A stretch of DNA of 11,160 bases from Hyphomonas sp. (GCA_003486945.1 DNFL01000295.1:1-11160), one strand, 5' to 3'. Shown: positions 1-6,083, numbered from the stretch's first letter. Program-made: numbers and translations. Notes: generated from the letters alone by a model not told the origin.

Positions 1-19
1 CACGGCGCTCTCCCGATCT
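1..19. other. Probable sequencing-adapter remnant at the contig start
   Basis: Read on the minus strand these 19 bases are AGATCGGGAGAGCGCCGTG. The common Illumina TruSeq adapter read-through begins AGATCGGAAGAGCGTCGTG, so 17 of 19 positions agree and both differences are transitions. The match lies exactly at the contig edge, and the MarR protein loses its family resemblance exactly where it begins. The two mismatches leave some doubt. Confidence 0.65.
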
Positions 20-550
20 ATCCAGTAAAGCACAGGGGTGCGGCTGATTACCAGATCGCTGATTCAGCCGAAAAGGGCGGCAGGTGTGGCAGGCGCCGAA
101 TCCCCGCCCGCCCCGCTCGACTAAGAATGCTCGCAATCCCGCCTCCAGATCATCAGCCAGACGCGAAGCAGCGCCGCCTGCATCAATCGTCCGTGAGAGC
201 ATCCGGACAGGATCATCGCCGATAAACTCCATCCCTGAAGGTGTGACTTCAAGCATGATCGATCGGCCGTCCCGGGCGTTCGCCTTGCGCTCTATCATCC
301 CCTTCGCCTCCAGCGCAAGCAGGGTTTGCGAAACCGTTCCACGTGTGGAGCCGAGATATTCGGCAAGTGCAGCCGGCGTGCGTGAAAACCGGTTGGCTCG
401 GGCAAGGTAGCGCAGTGCTTCCGCCTGGGCGGGGTTGAGCCCGGCCGCATGATCACCAGCACGCAGCAATCGCCCGAGCCGCTCAATCAGGTGGGCTGCG
501 CGCAAGCCGGAAGAATTTGGTAGCGAGTCGATCTTTTTCATTGACGCCAT
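1..550 (-). CDS. MarR-family transcriptional regulator with C-terminal Cys motif (3' partial)
   Basis: The minus-strand frame opens at the ATG at 550-548 (second ATG at 541-539) and runs off the window edge. The trustworthy part is 177 codons, 550 down to 20; the last 19 bases look like adapter. A winged helix-turn-helix spans about residues 38-108: recognition helix near TRGTVSQTLLALEAKG (69-84), wing near ARDGRSIMLEVTPSG (93-106). This is the MarR pattern. The C-terminal extension reads FGACHTCRPF (151-160), then PHPCALLD (170-177), giving C154, C157 and C173. As I recall, relatives with this tail carry one more Cys downstream, which would suit a metal or redox site, but that part is missing here. 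The gene diverges from the protoglobin operon, and a 19-bp palindrome lies 11 bp upstream of its start. It is probably the local repressor and autoregulated; its ligand is unknown. Confidence 0.85.
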   Translation of the reverse strand, partial: MASMKKIDSLPNSSGLRAAHLIERLGRLLRAGDHAAGLNPAQAEALRYLARANRFSRTPAALAEYLGSTRGTVSQTLLALEAKGMIERKANARDGRSIMLEVTPSGMEFIGDDPVRMLSRTIDAGGAASRLADDLEAGLRAFLVERGGRGFGACHTCRPFRLNQRSGNQPHPCALLDRSGERR

Positions 551-560
551 CTGAGCCTAT

Positions 561-579
561 TAGTATTGAGTCGATACTA
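561..579. promoter_or_regulatory. Candidate MarR operator (19-bp palindrome)
   Basis: TAGTATTGAGTCGATACTA is an inverted repeat about a central base. The outer six bases pair perfectly (TAGTAT/ATACTA) and the inner GA/TC also pair; only one symmetric pair mismatches. It lies in the 62-bp gap between the divergent MarR and protoglobin starts and overlaps the minus-strand -10 candidate. Size and placement are typical of MarR operators. An eight-base piece of it, GAGTCGAT, recurs at 525-532 inside the MarR gene, possibly by chance. Confidence 0.7.
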
Positions 580-602
580 CCAAGTTTTCCGCATCCTCGC
601 AA
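574..602 (-). promoter_or_regulatory. Candidate promoter of the MarR gene
   Basis: On the minus strand TTGCGA (602-597) and TAGTAT (579-574) are spaced by 17 bp, and each matches the sigma-70 consensus at 4 of 6 positions. The -10 lies inside the palindrome, as expected for autorepression. The plus-strand promoter for protoglobin is less clear: TTGACG at 541-546 is a possible -35 but no good -10 follows at the right distance. Confidence 0.4.
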
Positions 603-612
603 GGAGACCTAC

Positions 613-1197
613 ATGACAGCCATCCCCGGCTATCGCCTGAACGACCCGACTCTGCCGCCTTCGCCTGTTTCACCTCAGGACTTCGAGGAACTGAAAGCCT
701 CATTGCTGTTCGGGCCGGCCGATGTCGCGGCGCTGAGACGCGCCCATGAGGTTCTGGCCCCGCAGGTCGAGGCGATCCTTGATGTCTGGTACGGCTTCGT
801 CGGCAGCAATCCCCATTTGCTGCGCTACTTCTCCACTGAAACCGGCGAGCCCGTCGGCCCTTATCTGGATGCCGTTCGCAAACGGTTCGGCCAGTGGATC
901 CTTGATACCTGCAGAGCAGACTACGACGCGGCCTGGCTCGCCTGGCAGGATGAAATCGGCAGGCGTCATCACCGTATCGGCAAGAACAAGACAGACGGTG
1001 TCAGAGCCGCGCCGCATATCCCCATGAGTCAGCTGCTCGCGCTCGCTATCCCGATTTCGGTCACGGTCAGGCCGTTCCTCGTAAAGTCTGGCAACTCACC
1101 AGACGATGTAGACGCCATGCATGCAGCCTGGACGAAGTCCGTCTGGCTGCACGCCATCCTCTGGGCGCGACCTTACGCAATTGCCGGCGACTTCTAA
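613..1197 (+). CDS. Protoglobin (single-domain globin-like haem protein)
   Basis: The 194-residue protein strongly resembles archaeal and bacterial protoglobins (about 195 residues). Shared blocks include IPGY at the N-terminus, the DVWYGFVGSNPHLL stretch (57-70) with W59 and Y60 on the distal side, VRKRFGQWILDTC (88-100), and the F-helix segment EIGRRHHRIGKNKTD (114-128) whose H119/H120 pair holds the proximal haem ligand (His120 in Methanosarcina protoglobin). The protein ends in GDF, as that archaeal protein does. Protoglobins are cytoplasmic haem proteins that bind O2, CO and NO. I chose the ATG at 613 because AAGGAG lies 7 bp upstream (601-606) and homology begins there; the frame is open back to 517, but that part would cover the operator and lacks similarity. 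It is the first gene of the operon facing the MarR gene. Its role in gas sensing or NO detoxification is inferred. Confidence 0.93.
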   Translation: MTAIPGYRLNDPTLPPSPVSPQDFEELKASLLFGPADVAALRRAHEVLAPQVEAILDVWYGFVGSNPHLLRYFSTETGEPVGPYLDAVRKRFGQWILDTCRADYDAAWLAWQDEIGRRHHRIGKNKTDGVRAAPHIPMSQLLALAIPISVTVRPFLVKSGNSPDDVDAMHAAWTKSVWLHAILWARPYAIAGDF

Positions 1198-1235
1198 GTT
1201 TTAAATCGAAGCACAACCATCAGGGAAAAGATCAT

Positions 1236-1994
1236 ATGCGTTTGTCGTCACTCCTACTTTTTAGCACGTTCGCGAGCTTTAGCACGGCTTGTTCAGTCGC
1301 TGGGCACGGCCACCATGTTCATGAAAACAAGGACGGCGAGATACACGACGAAGCCGATGCGACGATGGCCGACTTCGATATCGTGCATGCCCGCGTCACC
1401 CGGGACTCGAATGCTCTCGTCTTTCACATGCATGTGTCGGGAAAAGCAGGCGATACCCGCCCGACAGCGCGTGGAACGCTCGCTTCTGCCGAGGTCTTCT
1501 CATACGTCTGGCCGACATCGCTGGACTCATCGGTAGTCGGGTTCGAGGCTGATCAGGGAATACTGGCATTCGCCGTCACAGCCCATCCGGACTTCGACGA
1601 CACGCCCCTCTATGATGAAGACGGAAACGGCAACAAAGATGATGATGGCTATCTTTGGCACAGCCACTGGGTCGTGCTGGTGCCGGATGATGCTTGCGGG
1701 CCAGGAGCGCTCAAAGTCAAAGACATCCCTCCAGGGCAGAGCCCCCGCGTCCCACCGACTTGGCCAGGCTTGCCTATCCTTATCGACAGTCCCGACATTC
1801 CAGTGACCATGGATGCAGCCGCCGTTGCTGTACGGGTGCCGTTTGCCGACGCATCCGAACTGAAAGATGTCCGGTTTGATGCGGTGACTGCTGGTTTGCA
1901 GGTCAATGCCAATGTGCATGCGCCCTTGCTTTGTGTGCGCGATGTCTTCGACATCGCCTCCAATGACCTTAGCCTGCCCGGTCGCGTGCGATGA
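1236..1994 (+). CDS. Exported His-rich protein of unknown family
   Basis: I do not recognise this 252-residue family. It starts with a short hydrophobic signal sequence (about 3-18) ending STAC; C19 could be lipidated, but the lipobox is imperfect because Ser replaces the usual Leu at -3, so a plain secreted protein is possible. Just after it comes a His cluster, GHGHHVHE (23-30), and further His residues occur in FHMH and WHSHW (141-145). Residues 127-138, DEDGNGNKDDDG, form an Asp/Asn/Gly loop like calcium-binding repeats. A periplasmic or outer-surface metal-binding protein is therefore plausible, but no enzymatic function is visible. The gene starts 38 bp after protoglobin, with AGGGA (1222-1226) as ribosome binding site, and its stop overlaps the next start by ATGA (1991-1994), so it is translated with the haem protein downstream. 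Confidence 0.8.
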   Translation: MRLSSLLLFSTFASFSTACSVAGHGHHVHENKDGEIHDEADATMADFDIVHARVTRDSNALVFHMHVSGKAGDTRPTARGTLASAEVFSYVWPTSLDSSVVGFEADQGILAFAVTAHPDFDDTPLYDEDGNGNKDDDGYLWHSHWVVLVPDDACGPGALKVKDIPPGQSPRVPPTWPGLPILIDSPDIPVTMDAAAVAVRVPFADASELKDVRFDAVTAGLQVNANVHAPLLCVRDVFDIASNDLSLPGRVR

Positions 1995-2233
1995 CGGGCG
2001 AGGCCTTTTCATTGCGCACGCCGAATCCGACTTCAGGCTTCGAACTCGCCATTCGGCTGGCCCGGCTGGCGGTGAAGACTACCCAGCCAGACGCGGACAT
2101 TCGCAGATCCCTTCGAGCTGACTACGACCAGAATGCCGGGCTGCTAATCGAGATCAGCCACATCGTTGCAGTGCATTTCAACACGATAGCTGCTGCCAAC
2201 GCATACTGGCTCGATCCGGAGTTGGCGCAATGA
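1991..2233 (+). CDS. Hexameric tyrosine-coordinated haem protein (HTHP)
   Basis: The 80-residue product matches the small HTHP family, known from Silicibacter (Ruegeria) pomeroyi, a hexamer with one haem per subunit and reported peroxidase/catalase-like activity. Family-like stretches are GFELAIRLARLAVKTTQPDA (16-35), the RRSLRADYDQN segment (38-48) and VAVHFNTIAAANAYW (59-73). Y45 sits at the position I recall for the haem-ligating tyrosine, and R25 is also present. The length is close to the family norm. The start codon overlaps the previous stop (ATGA, 1991-1994) and the stop overlaps the next start (ATGA, 2230-2233), so translation is probably coupled. No signal peptide is evident. Beside protoglobin it gives the operon two unrelated haem proteins, which fits handling of peroxide or reactive nitrogen; that role is inferred. 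Confidence 0.92.
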   Translation: MTGEAFSLRTPNPTSGFELAIRLARLAVKTTQPDADIRRSLRADYDQNAGLLIEISHIVAVHFNTIAAANAYWLDPELAQ

Positions 2234-2763
2234 TCGAACCGACACCCGCACCTGAGTGGATAATCGCCCAGTGGCTGAACACGAGCGCACCTCTCTCCGT
2301 TGAAGTACTGAGAGGGAAGGTTATCCTCGCGGTCGCGTTTCAGATGCTCTGTCCGGGCTGCGTGAGCCAGGGTCTGCCGCAGGTCCAGCGGGCACGCGCA
2401 ACCTTTGCCCCGGACGACCTCGCCGTGATCGGTCTGCACACGGTGTTCGAACACCATGCGGCGATGACGCCGTTGTCGCTCAAGGCTTTTCTGCATGAGT
2501 ACCGCATTGGTTTTCCGGTCGGTGTTGACCAGCCTGATGGCTCGGGCGGACCGCCGCTCACCATGCGCGCTTATGAAATGCGCGGCACGCCGACAACGCT
2601 GTTGATTGATCGCCAGGGTCGTCTGAGGACACATGCTTTCGGTCACCTGCCCGACCTGCAGCTCGGTGCAGAACTGGCCACACTGATCGGCGAGCGCCCG
2701 CTCGGGAGCACGCGACCCAGCGGAGAGCCCGGCGGCGTGTGCACGCCTGAAGGTTGCTCATGA
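2230..2763 (+). CDS. Thioredoxin-fold redoxin (TlpA/peroxiredoxin-like)
   Basis: The 177-residue protein has a thioredoxin fold. VILAVAFQMLCPGC (31-44) contains a CxxC redox pair, C41/C44, and RGTPTTLLIDRQGRL (118-132) contains the cis-proline loop (P121) facing the active site. The insert between them is longer than in classical thioredoxin, as in TlpA/AhpC-TSA proteins. The extreme C-terminus adds a second pair in GVCTPEGCS (C171, C176), which could be a resolving or metal-binding tail. No signal peptide is seen, so cytoplasmic action is likely. The start overlaps the HTHP stop and the stop overlaps the dioxygenase-like start (ATGA, 2760-2763). A thiol reductase or peroxidase acting with the haem proteins is a reasonable inference; the substrate is unknown. 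Confidence 0.85.
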   Translation: MIEPTPAPEWIIAQWLNTSAPLSVEVLRGKVILAVAFQMLCPGCVSQGLPQVQRARATFAPDDLAVIGLHTVFEHHAAMTPLSLKAFLHEYRIGFPVGVDQPDGSGGPPLTMRAYEMRGTPTTLLIDRQGRLRTHAFGHLPDLQLGAELATLIGERPLGSTRPSGEPGGVCTPEGCS

Positions 2764-3137
2764 CCGGCGCGCCCGCGCCTTGTCCCGCGGCGCTGCTCGA
2801 TCGCATGAGGGATGAGGTTCGGCGCTCTGGCTTCACATTCGTGAACGGGGAGGCGACGAAGTTGCTGCTCACAAGTGAATCAATTGAAAGCTGGGACGCC
2901 TTCGCGGAAAGCTGGGATGGGCTGGGGGCGGACCAATATATGGCGGGCGGCGGAAGCTATCGCCGCCGCTGCCATGCGGTGTTTTCATTGCGCCCGGGCG
3001 TTCTGCTACGGCGGGAACATCAACATGGGTGTTCCGTCGTTGAGTTGCACAATCGCCACCGGCCTCACTCGACCCTTGGCAAGGCTACGCCCAACGAGGC
3101 ATACGAGGACGAAATCGAACAGAAGAAAGCGGCCTGA
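2760..3137 (+). pseudogene. 2OG-Fe dioxygenase-like gene, truncated and fused to a transposase tail
   Basis: The frame starts at the ATG overlapping the redoxin stop and encodes 125 residues. Residues 1 to about 88 resemble the N-terminal part of the 2OG-Fe dioxygenase family that includes isoleucine hydroxylase (Pfam 2OG-Fe_Oxy_2): see SWDGLGADQYMAGGGSYRRR (51-70) followed by CHAVFSL. Members are usually about 200-250 residues with an HxD...H iron site in the second half; all of that is missing. From about residue 89 the sequence changes to ELHNRHRPHSTLGKATPNEAY (95-115), the end of an integrase-core transposase. An insertion plus deletion therefore probably removed the rest of the gene, and by chance the frame stayed open to the transposase stop. 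The product is unlikely to be an active dioxygenase. The upstream part shows the operon once had a fifth member. Confidence 0.8.
3027..3137 (+). mobile_element. Remnant of an IS transposase (C-terminal tail, IS3/IS481-like)
   Basis: The last 36 or so codons of the fused frame encode HNRHRPHSTLGKATPNEAY followed by a charged tail and a stop. The N-RPHS-LG--TP-E-Y pattern is the hallmark C-terminus of IS3/IS481-type transposases with a DDE integrase core. The DDE residues and the left end are absent. The left boundary (about 3027) is where dioxygenase similarity stops. The right end probably continues past 3137 into non-coding IS sequence, perhaps to around 3210, but I cannot identify a terminal inverted repeat. 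Confidence 0.7.
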
Positions 3138-3430
3138 TCAACAACCCGGATATACCTTAGAAGGACCGGAAATCTGTGCAGGAAAGCAGGGCCAGCTCAG
3201 TCTACACCGGTCGCGGACAAAGCATCCTGCTCGAACGTGAGAAAATCAAAAGGAGGACGATGAAATTGCGGCGCTTGCGGCAAGCAGGGTCCGCTGCTTA
3301 GTTCAAACCCAGATGTGCCAGACCCTCCTTAAGTTAGGCGGCCTGATGTCTCAAAGTACCTGACTGCGGACAGCGGTGAATATCGATTTAGCCTAGACGA
3401 TTTATCAGGTCAGCCTTCTTCCGAAAGACC
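3138..3430. other. Intergenic scar between IS remnant and TSUP gene
   Basis: No convincing gene lies here. The first part is probably the non-coding end of the IS. At 3260 a tiny frame of 13 codons (MKLRRLRQAGSAA) follows AGGAGG only 3 bp away, which is tight spacing and not persuasive. AAGCAG-GGTCCG-CTGCTT (3282-3299) forms a 6-bp hairpin but no T-tract follows. The start of the TSUP gene is also unclear, so part of its promoter or N-terminus may have been lost in the same rearrangement. Confidence 0.5.
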
Positions 3431-4507
3431 TTGTGCTTGGAAACGAAAAAGAACCCGGACAAAACTGTCACCTCGACCGGCGCGCATTTTTGGCCCTTCC
3501 CGGTTTGGCTCGGCGCTTTCTACAGCGTCTGGCTATTGCTTATGGTCAATCTCGACGCCTGGTCGCAGGTCGCATCAAATTGGGGAATAGCCGTGGCGAT
3601 GGCCTTCGGGTCTTACTTTGCTGGCTCCACGCCCATGGGGGGCGGCACAGTCGGATTTCCTGTGCTCACCTTACTGTTCGACCATCCGGCTTCTCTGGGC
3701 CGAGACTTCGGCCTTGCGGTACAGTCAATCGGCATGGTTTCGGCGAGCGTTTTCATATTTGTCCGGCGTCGTCCGGTAGACTGGTCCCTTTTGGGCCCTG
3801 CGCTTATCGGCTCAGCGGTGGGAACTCCTATTGGCTCGGCCTTCGTTGCCCCGCATATTCCGGACCTTGCCGTGAAGCTCATCTTCGCCGTGACCTGGGC
3901 GGCGTTTGGCATCATTCACTGGCTAAAGATTGAAGCGATCGTTCGTCCGGAGGGGCCACGTGTCCCCCATGACCGTCTCGATCGCCCGCTTGGATTACTC
4001 GTTGGTGTCGCTGGTGGCATGCTCGCCGCCGTAACGGGTGTCGGTATAGATATGATGATCTACGCGCTGCTCGTGCTGTTCTACAGATGTGATCTGAAGG
4101 TCGCTATACCGACTTCCGTGATCCTTATGGCCTTCACCTCTGTGATTGGTATTCTCAGCAACATCGGCCTGTCTGTTTTCGCTCCCAAACAATACATGGT
4201 CGATATCAATGTCCTCTGGAACTGGCTTGCCGCCGCCCCAGTCGTGGCGCTCGGTGCACCGCTTGGCGCCATTGTTATCGAGCGGCTCCCACGCGCGCCG
4301 ACGCTCCTGATCGTGTCAACGCTTTGCGTCGCTCAACTGGTCTGGATGCTTATCGATCAGAGCGTAATGGGCTGGCAACTCGCGCTGACCCTAGTTGCGC
4401 TCGGTGCGATCAGCGTTCTGTTTCTCCACCTCTTCCACCTCGGGCATCACAACCATTTTGCCATTGCCGGTGACAAACCTGCGGCTTCGGACAAGGTTGC
4501 AAAGTGA
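3431..4507 (+). CDS. TauE/SafE-family (TSUP) membrane transporter
   Basis: The 358-residue integral membrane protein has about eight to nine hydrophobic segments, near residues 24-40, 52-66, 73-83, 95-111, 120-140, 148-164, 186-216, 225-250, 262-284, 291-308 and 316-336 (some form pairs). Gly-rich AGSTPMGGGTVGFPVLT (64-80) and GVAGGMLAAVTGVGID (192-207) are the repeated motifs of the TSUP/TauE-SafE fold, whose members export sulfite, sulfoacetate or related anions, or take up sulfur compounds. The C-terminus has a His cluster, HLFHLGHHNH (333-342). The start is uncertain: the frame is open from 3392 but has no ATG before residue 38. TTG at 3431 or 3437 is the best choice, with only a weak purine stretch (3424-3427) upstream. 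The N-terminus may thus be damaged by the adjacent IS scar. The substrate cannot be told from sequence. Confidence 0.82.
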   Translation: MCLETKKNPDKTVTSTGAHFWPFPVWLGAFYSVWLLLMVNLDAWSQVASNWGIAVAMAFGSYFAGSTPMGGGTVGFPVLTLLFDHPASLGRDFGLAVQSIGMVSASVFIFVRRRPVDWSLLGPALIGSAVGTPIGSAFVAPHIPDLAVKLIFAVTWAAFGIIHWLKIEAIVRPEGPRVPHDRLDRPLGLLVGVAGGMLAAVTGVGIDMMIYALLVLFYRCDLKVAIPTSVILMAFTSVIGILSNIGLSVFAPKQYMVDINVLWNWLAAAPVVALGAPLGAIVIERLPRAPTLLIVSTLCVAQLVWMLIDQSVMGWQLALTLVALGAISVLFLHLFHLGHHNHFAIAGDKPAASDKVAK

Positions 4508-4690
4508 GTTGGACACTCGAAGCCGATCTGAGAGCCGCAGGCAATTCTGCGCATTTGGCTTGCGGGCCCGCATCAAAGAACAATTCGGGACGTGCCTTGT
4601 TTCCGGCGTCACGAGCCGGTAGTCCGAAATCTGCGCTTGCTGGCGCAACCCTATCCGAGTGCAAATCCAGCCAAGTCGTATCCACTGATT
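4508..4690. other. Gap between convergent genes
   Basis: This 183-bp stretch separates the stops of the TSUP gene and the M19 gene. It contains TGCGGGCCCGCA (4561-4572), a perfect 12-bp palindrome with no loop, so not a standard terminator. No hairpin followed by a T-tract was found for either gene. Long open frames crossing it show no recognisable protein. Confidence 0.5.
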
Positions 4691-5839
4691 TCACACCTCG
4701 TGCATTGCCCAGACGCGCAGGAAATTGCCTCCAAGGAAGGCGGCCAGTTCCACCTCGGTCATTCCCTTGCGCGAAAGAAGCGCCACGAGATCCGGCAGAC
4801 GGCGATAGTCATCAAAGACGGGCTTGTAGTTTGCATCAATATCCGTTCCCAGACCCACATGCTTGCTGCCGAGAAGATCCACAAGTTCGATTATCCGATC
4901 GGCAAACCCGGCCATATCCTGAATTTCGATACCAGCCGGCCATGCGCCGAATACCCCGCCTGCCTCAGCACCAGCCTTTGCAAGTTCCAGAGAGATAAAA
5001 CGGGGATGGTAAGAATGTGCTGTGCTTATGTGCGTGTGCGAAAAGAGAACCGGTCGTGTACTGACTTCCAGCGCCCTGAAAGCCCCAGCCTCTGACATAT
5101 GAGACAGGTCAATCATCATGCCCAGCCGGTTCATTTCTCTGACAATGGCGTCGCCCTGAAGTGTCAGTCCATTGTGTAACGGAACATTGGTCATGGCGTC
5201 CGCGATCTCGTTTGTCCTGTAGTGCACAAGAGTGATTGACCGCACGCCATCCTGATAGGCTTCGTTGAGACGCTCGATCGATCCTTCAAGGAAGTCACCT
5301 CCCTCGACAGTCCAGATCGCCCCGGGAGTTCGGGATTGCCGCGCGGCTTCGATCGATTCGGAAGAGAGCATTTCGGTAACGGAATTGCGTGCGGCAAGCT
5401 TTTTCAGGTTCCCTATCTGGATCTTGTAGCTCGCCCATGCTTCACCTTCACCGAATGCGCGGCGAGCCGTAATTCCAGTTTGGTTCGACAGGGCAAGGAC
5501 ATTGAAGTCGGATACGGCGGCGAAACAGGCCGCCGCCAGCCCCCCTTTCCTCATGTCCGCAATAGCGCGACCTTCAAAGCCCGACTGAGCCTGATAGACC
5601 CGCAGAAGGGCGGGCAATCCGCTGGCGTCCCGAGCGAAGGTCCGACCCGGATGGGCATGAATATCGATCGCAGGATACTTCTCGAGAAGGGCAACTCCAT
5701 GTGCCCGCTCTTCCGCCGTCACTTCAAAGCCCATGGGCGGCGGGGCCGGGCGCGCCCGCAGCCAGTAAGCTCCATAGGCAGCCCCCGCTCCGGCGGCGAG
5801 CCCGCCTCCGACCAGTGCCCGTCGTGTCATGCGATTCAT
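4691..5839 (-). CDS. M19 membrane-dipeptidase family protein with Tat-type signal
   Basis: The 382-residue protein begins MNRMTRRALVGG, a twin-arginine-like motif followed by an Ala/Gly-rich hydrophobic stretch to about residue 27, so export to the periplasm, perhaps with the signal kept as an anchor, is likely. The frame is open to 5872, but only a TTG is available there and the Tat motif supports the ATG at 5839. M19 zinc-site landmarks appear in order: DIHAHPG (59-65), E179 in TVEGGDFLEG, H247 in MIDLSHMSE, H268 in PVLFSHTH, and D333 in GLGTDID. One difference: the first motif is normally HxD, here H61-A-H63. The family hydrolyses dipeptides, and some members act on lactams or other amides. 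It is divergent from the GH78 gene, with an ATTGGT-N3-ACCAAT palindrome in its promoter, so it seems co-regulated with the sugar genes. Its substrate and link to sugar use are unknown. Confidence 0.85.
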   Translation of the reverse strand: MNRMTRRALVGGGLAAGAGAAYGAYWLRARPAPPPMGFEVTAEERAHGVALLEKYPAIDIHAHPGRTFARDASGLPALLRVYQAQSGFEGRAIADMRKGGLAAACFAAVSDFNVLALSNQTGITARRAFGEGEAWASYKIQIGNLKKLAARNSVTEMLSSESIEAARQSRTPGAIWTVEGGDFLEGSIERLNEAYQDGVRSITLVHYRTNEIADAMTNVPLHNGLTLQGDAIVREMNRLGMMIDLSHMSEAGAFRALEVSTRPVLFSHTHISTAHSYHPRFISLELAKAGAEAGGVFGAWPAGIEIQDMAGFADRIIELVDLLGSKHVGLGTDIDANYKPVFDDYRRLPDLVALLSRKGMTEVELAAFLGGNFLRVWAMHEV

Positions 5840-5912
5840 GTTTCGTACCCGTATCAACTGGAAAATGTCCAAACGAACATTACCGCAACCAATGTTTCAA
5901 TTTGCACACACT

Positions 5913-5932
5913 CATATATTGGTCAAACCAAT
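5913..5932 (-). promoter_or_regulatory. GntR-type operator O1 with -10 of the M19 gene
   Basis: ATTGGTCAAACCAAT (5918-5932) is a perfect 6-3-6 palindrome. It equals the PdhR consensus ATTGGTNNNACCAAT and resembles sites of other FCD-type GntR regulators. On the minus strand the ACCAA half runs straight into TATATG (5918-5913), a 4-of-6 match to a -10 box, so a bound repressor would cover the promoter. It lies about 80 bp upstream of the M19 start and could also act on the GH78 gene. Degenerate half-sites occur nearby at 5888-5893 (ACCAAT) and 5963-5968 (ATTGGT). Confidence 0.72.
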
Positions 5933-6035
5933 TTACAGATCTGAGATGTCGACAAGTACCCTATTGGTGGTCATCTTTTTCCAGATAATGCATCCTTACG
6001 CGACCCCGCGACAGGAACTATCGACAGCGCCCCTT

Positions 6036-6050
6036 TTTGGTCGTACCAAT
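6036..6050 (+). promoter_or_regulatory. GntR-type operator O2 upstream of GH78 gene
   Basis: TTTGGTCGTACCAAT matches the same 6-3-6 palindrome; TTGGT/ACCAA pair perfectly and only the outermost pair differs. It lies 34 bp before the GH78 start codon, within the expected promoter/leader. No clear -10 or -35 could be assigned on the plus strand. Confidence 0.7.
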
Positions 6051-6083
6051 CTTTCAGGGCGGGAAGTCGGGAAGAACTGAAGC

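Noticed and set aside
525..532. GAGTCGAT inside the MarR gene as a second operator
   Set aside because: Only an eight-base piece of the operator core is shared and it lacks the TAGTAT/ATACTA arms; chance is likely.
517..612. Upstream extension of the protoglobin frame to an ATG at 517
   Set aside because: It would cross the operator and the MarR start, has no protoglobin similarity, and the AAGGAG site fits the ATG at 613.
3282..3299. AAGCAG-GGTCCG-CTGCTT hairpin as a terminator
   Set aside because: Six-bp stem without a following T-tract; no gene ends immediately upstream.
3260..3301. 13-codon frame after AGGAGG, a possible leader peptide
   Set aside because: Ribosome binding site spacing is only 3 bp, there is no attenuator-like structure with a T-tract, and it lies in IS-scar sequence.
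4561..4572. TGCGGGCCCGCA palindrome as a terminator between convergent genes
   Set aside because: No loop and no T-tract; short GC palindromes are frequent in GC-rich DNA.
4504..4998. Open frame of 164 codons on the plus strand overlapping the end of the TSUP gene
   Set aside because: No recognisable protein; most of it is antisense to the M19 gene, whose motifs are clear, and its composition is that of a shadow frame.
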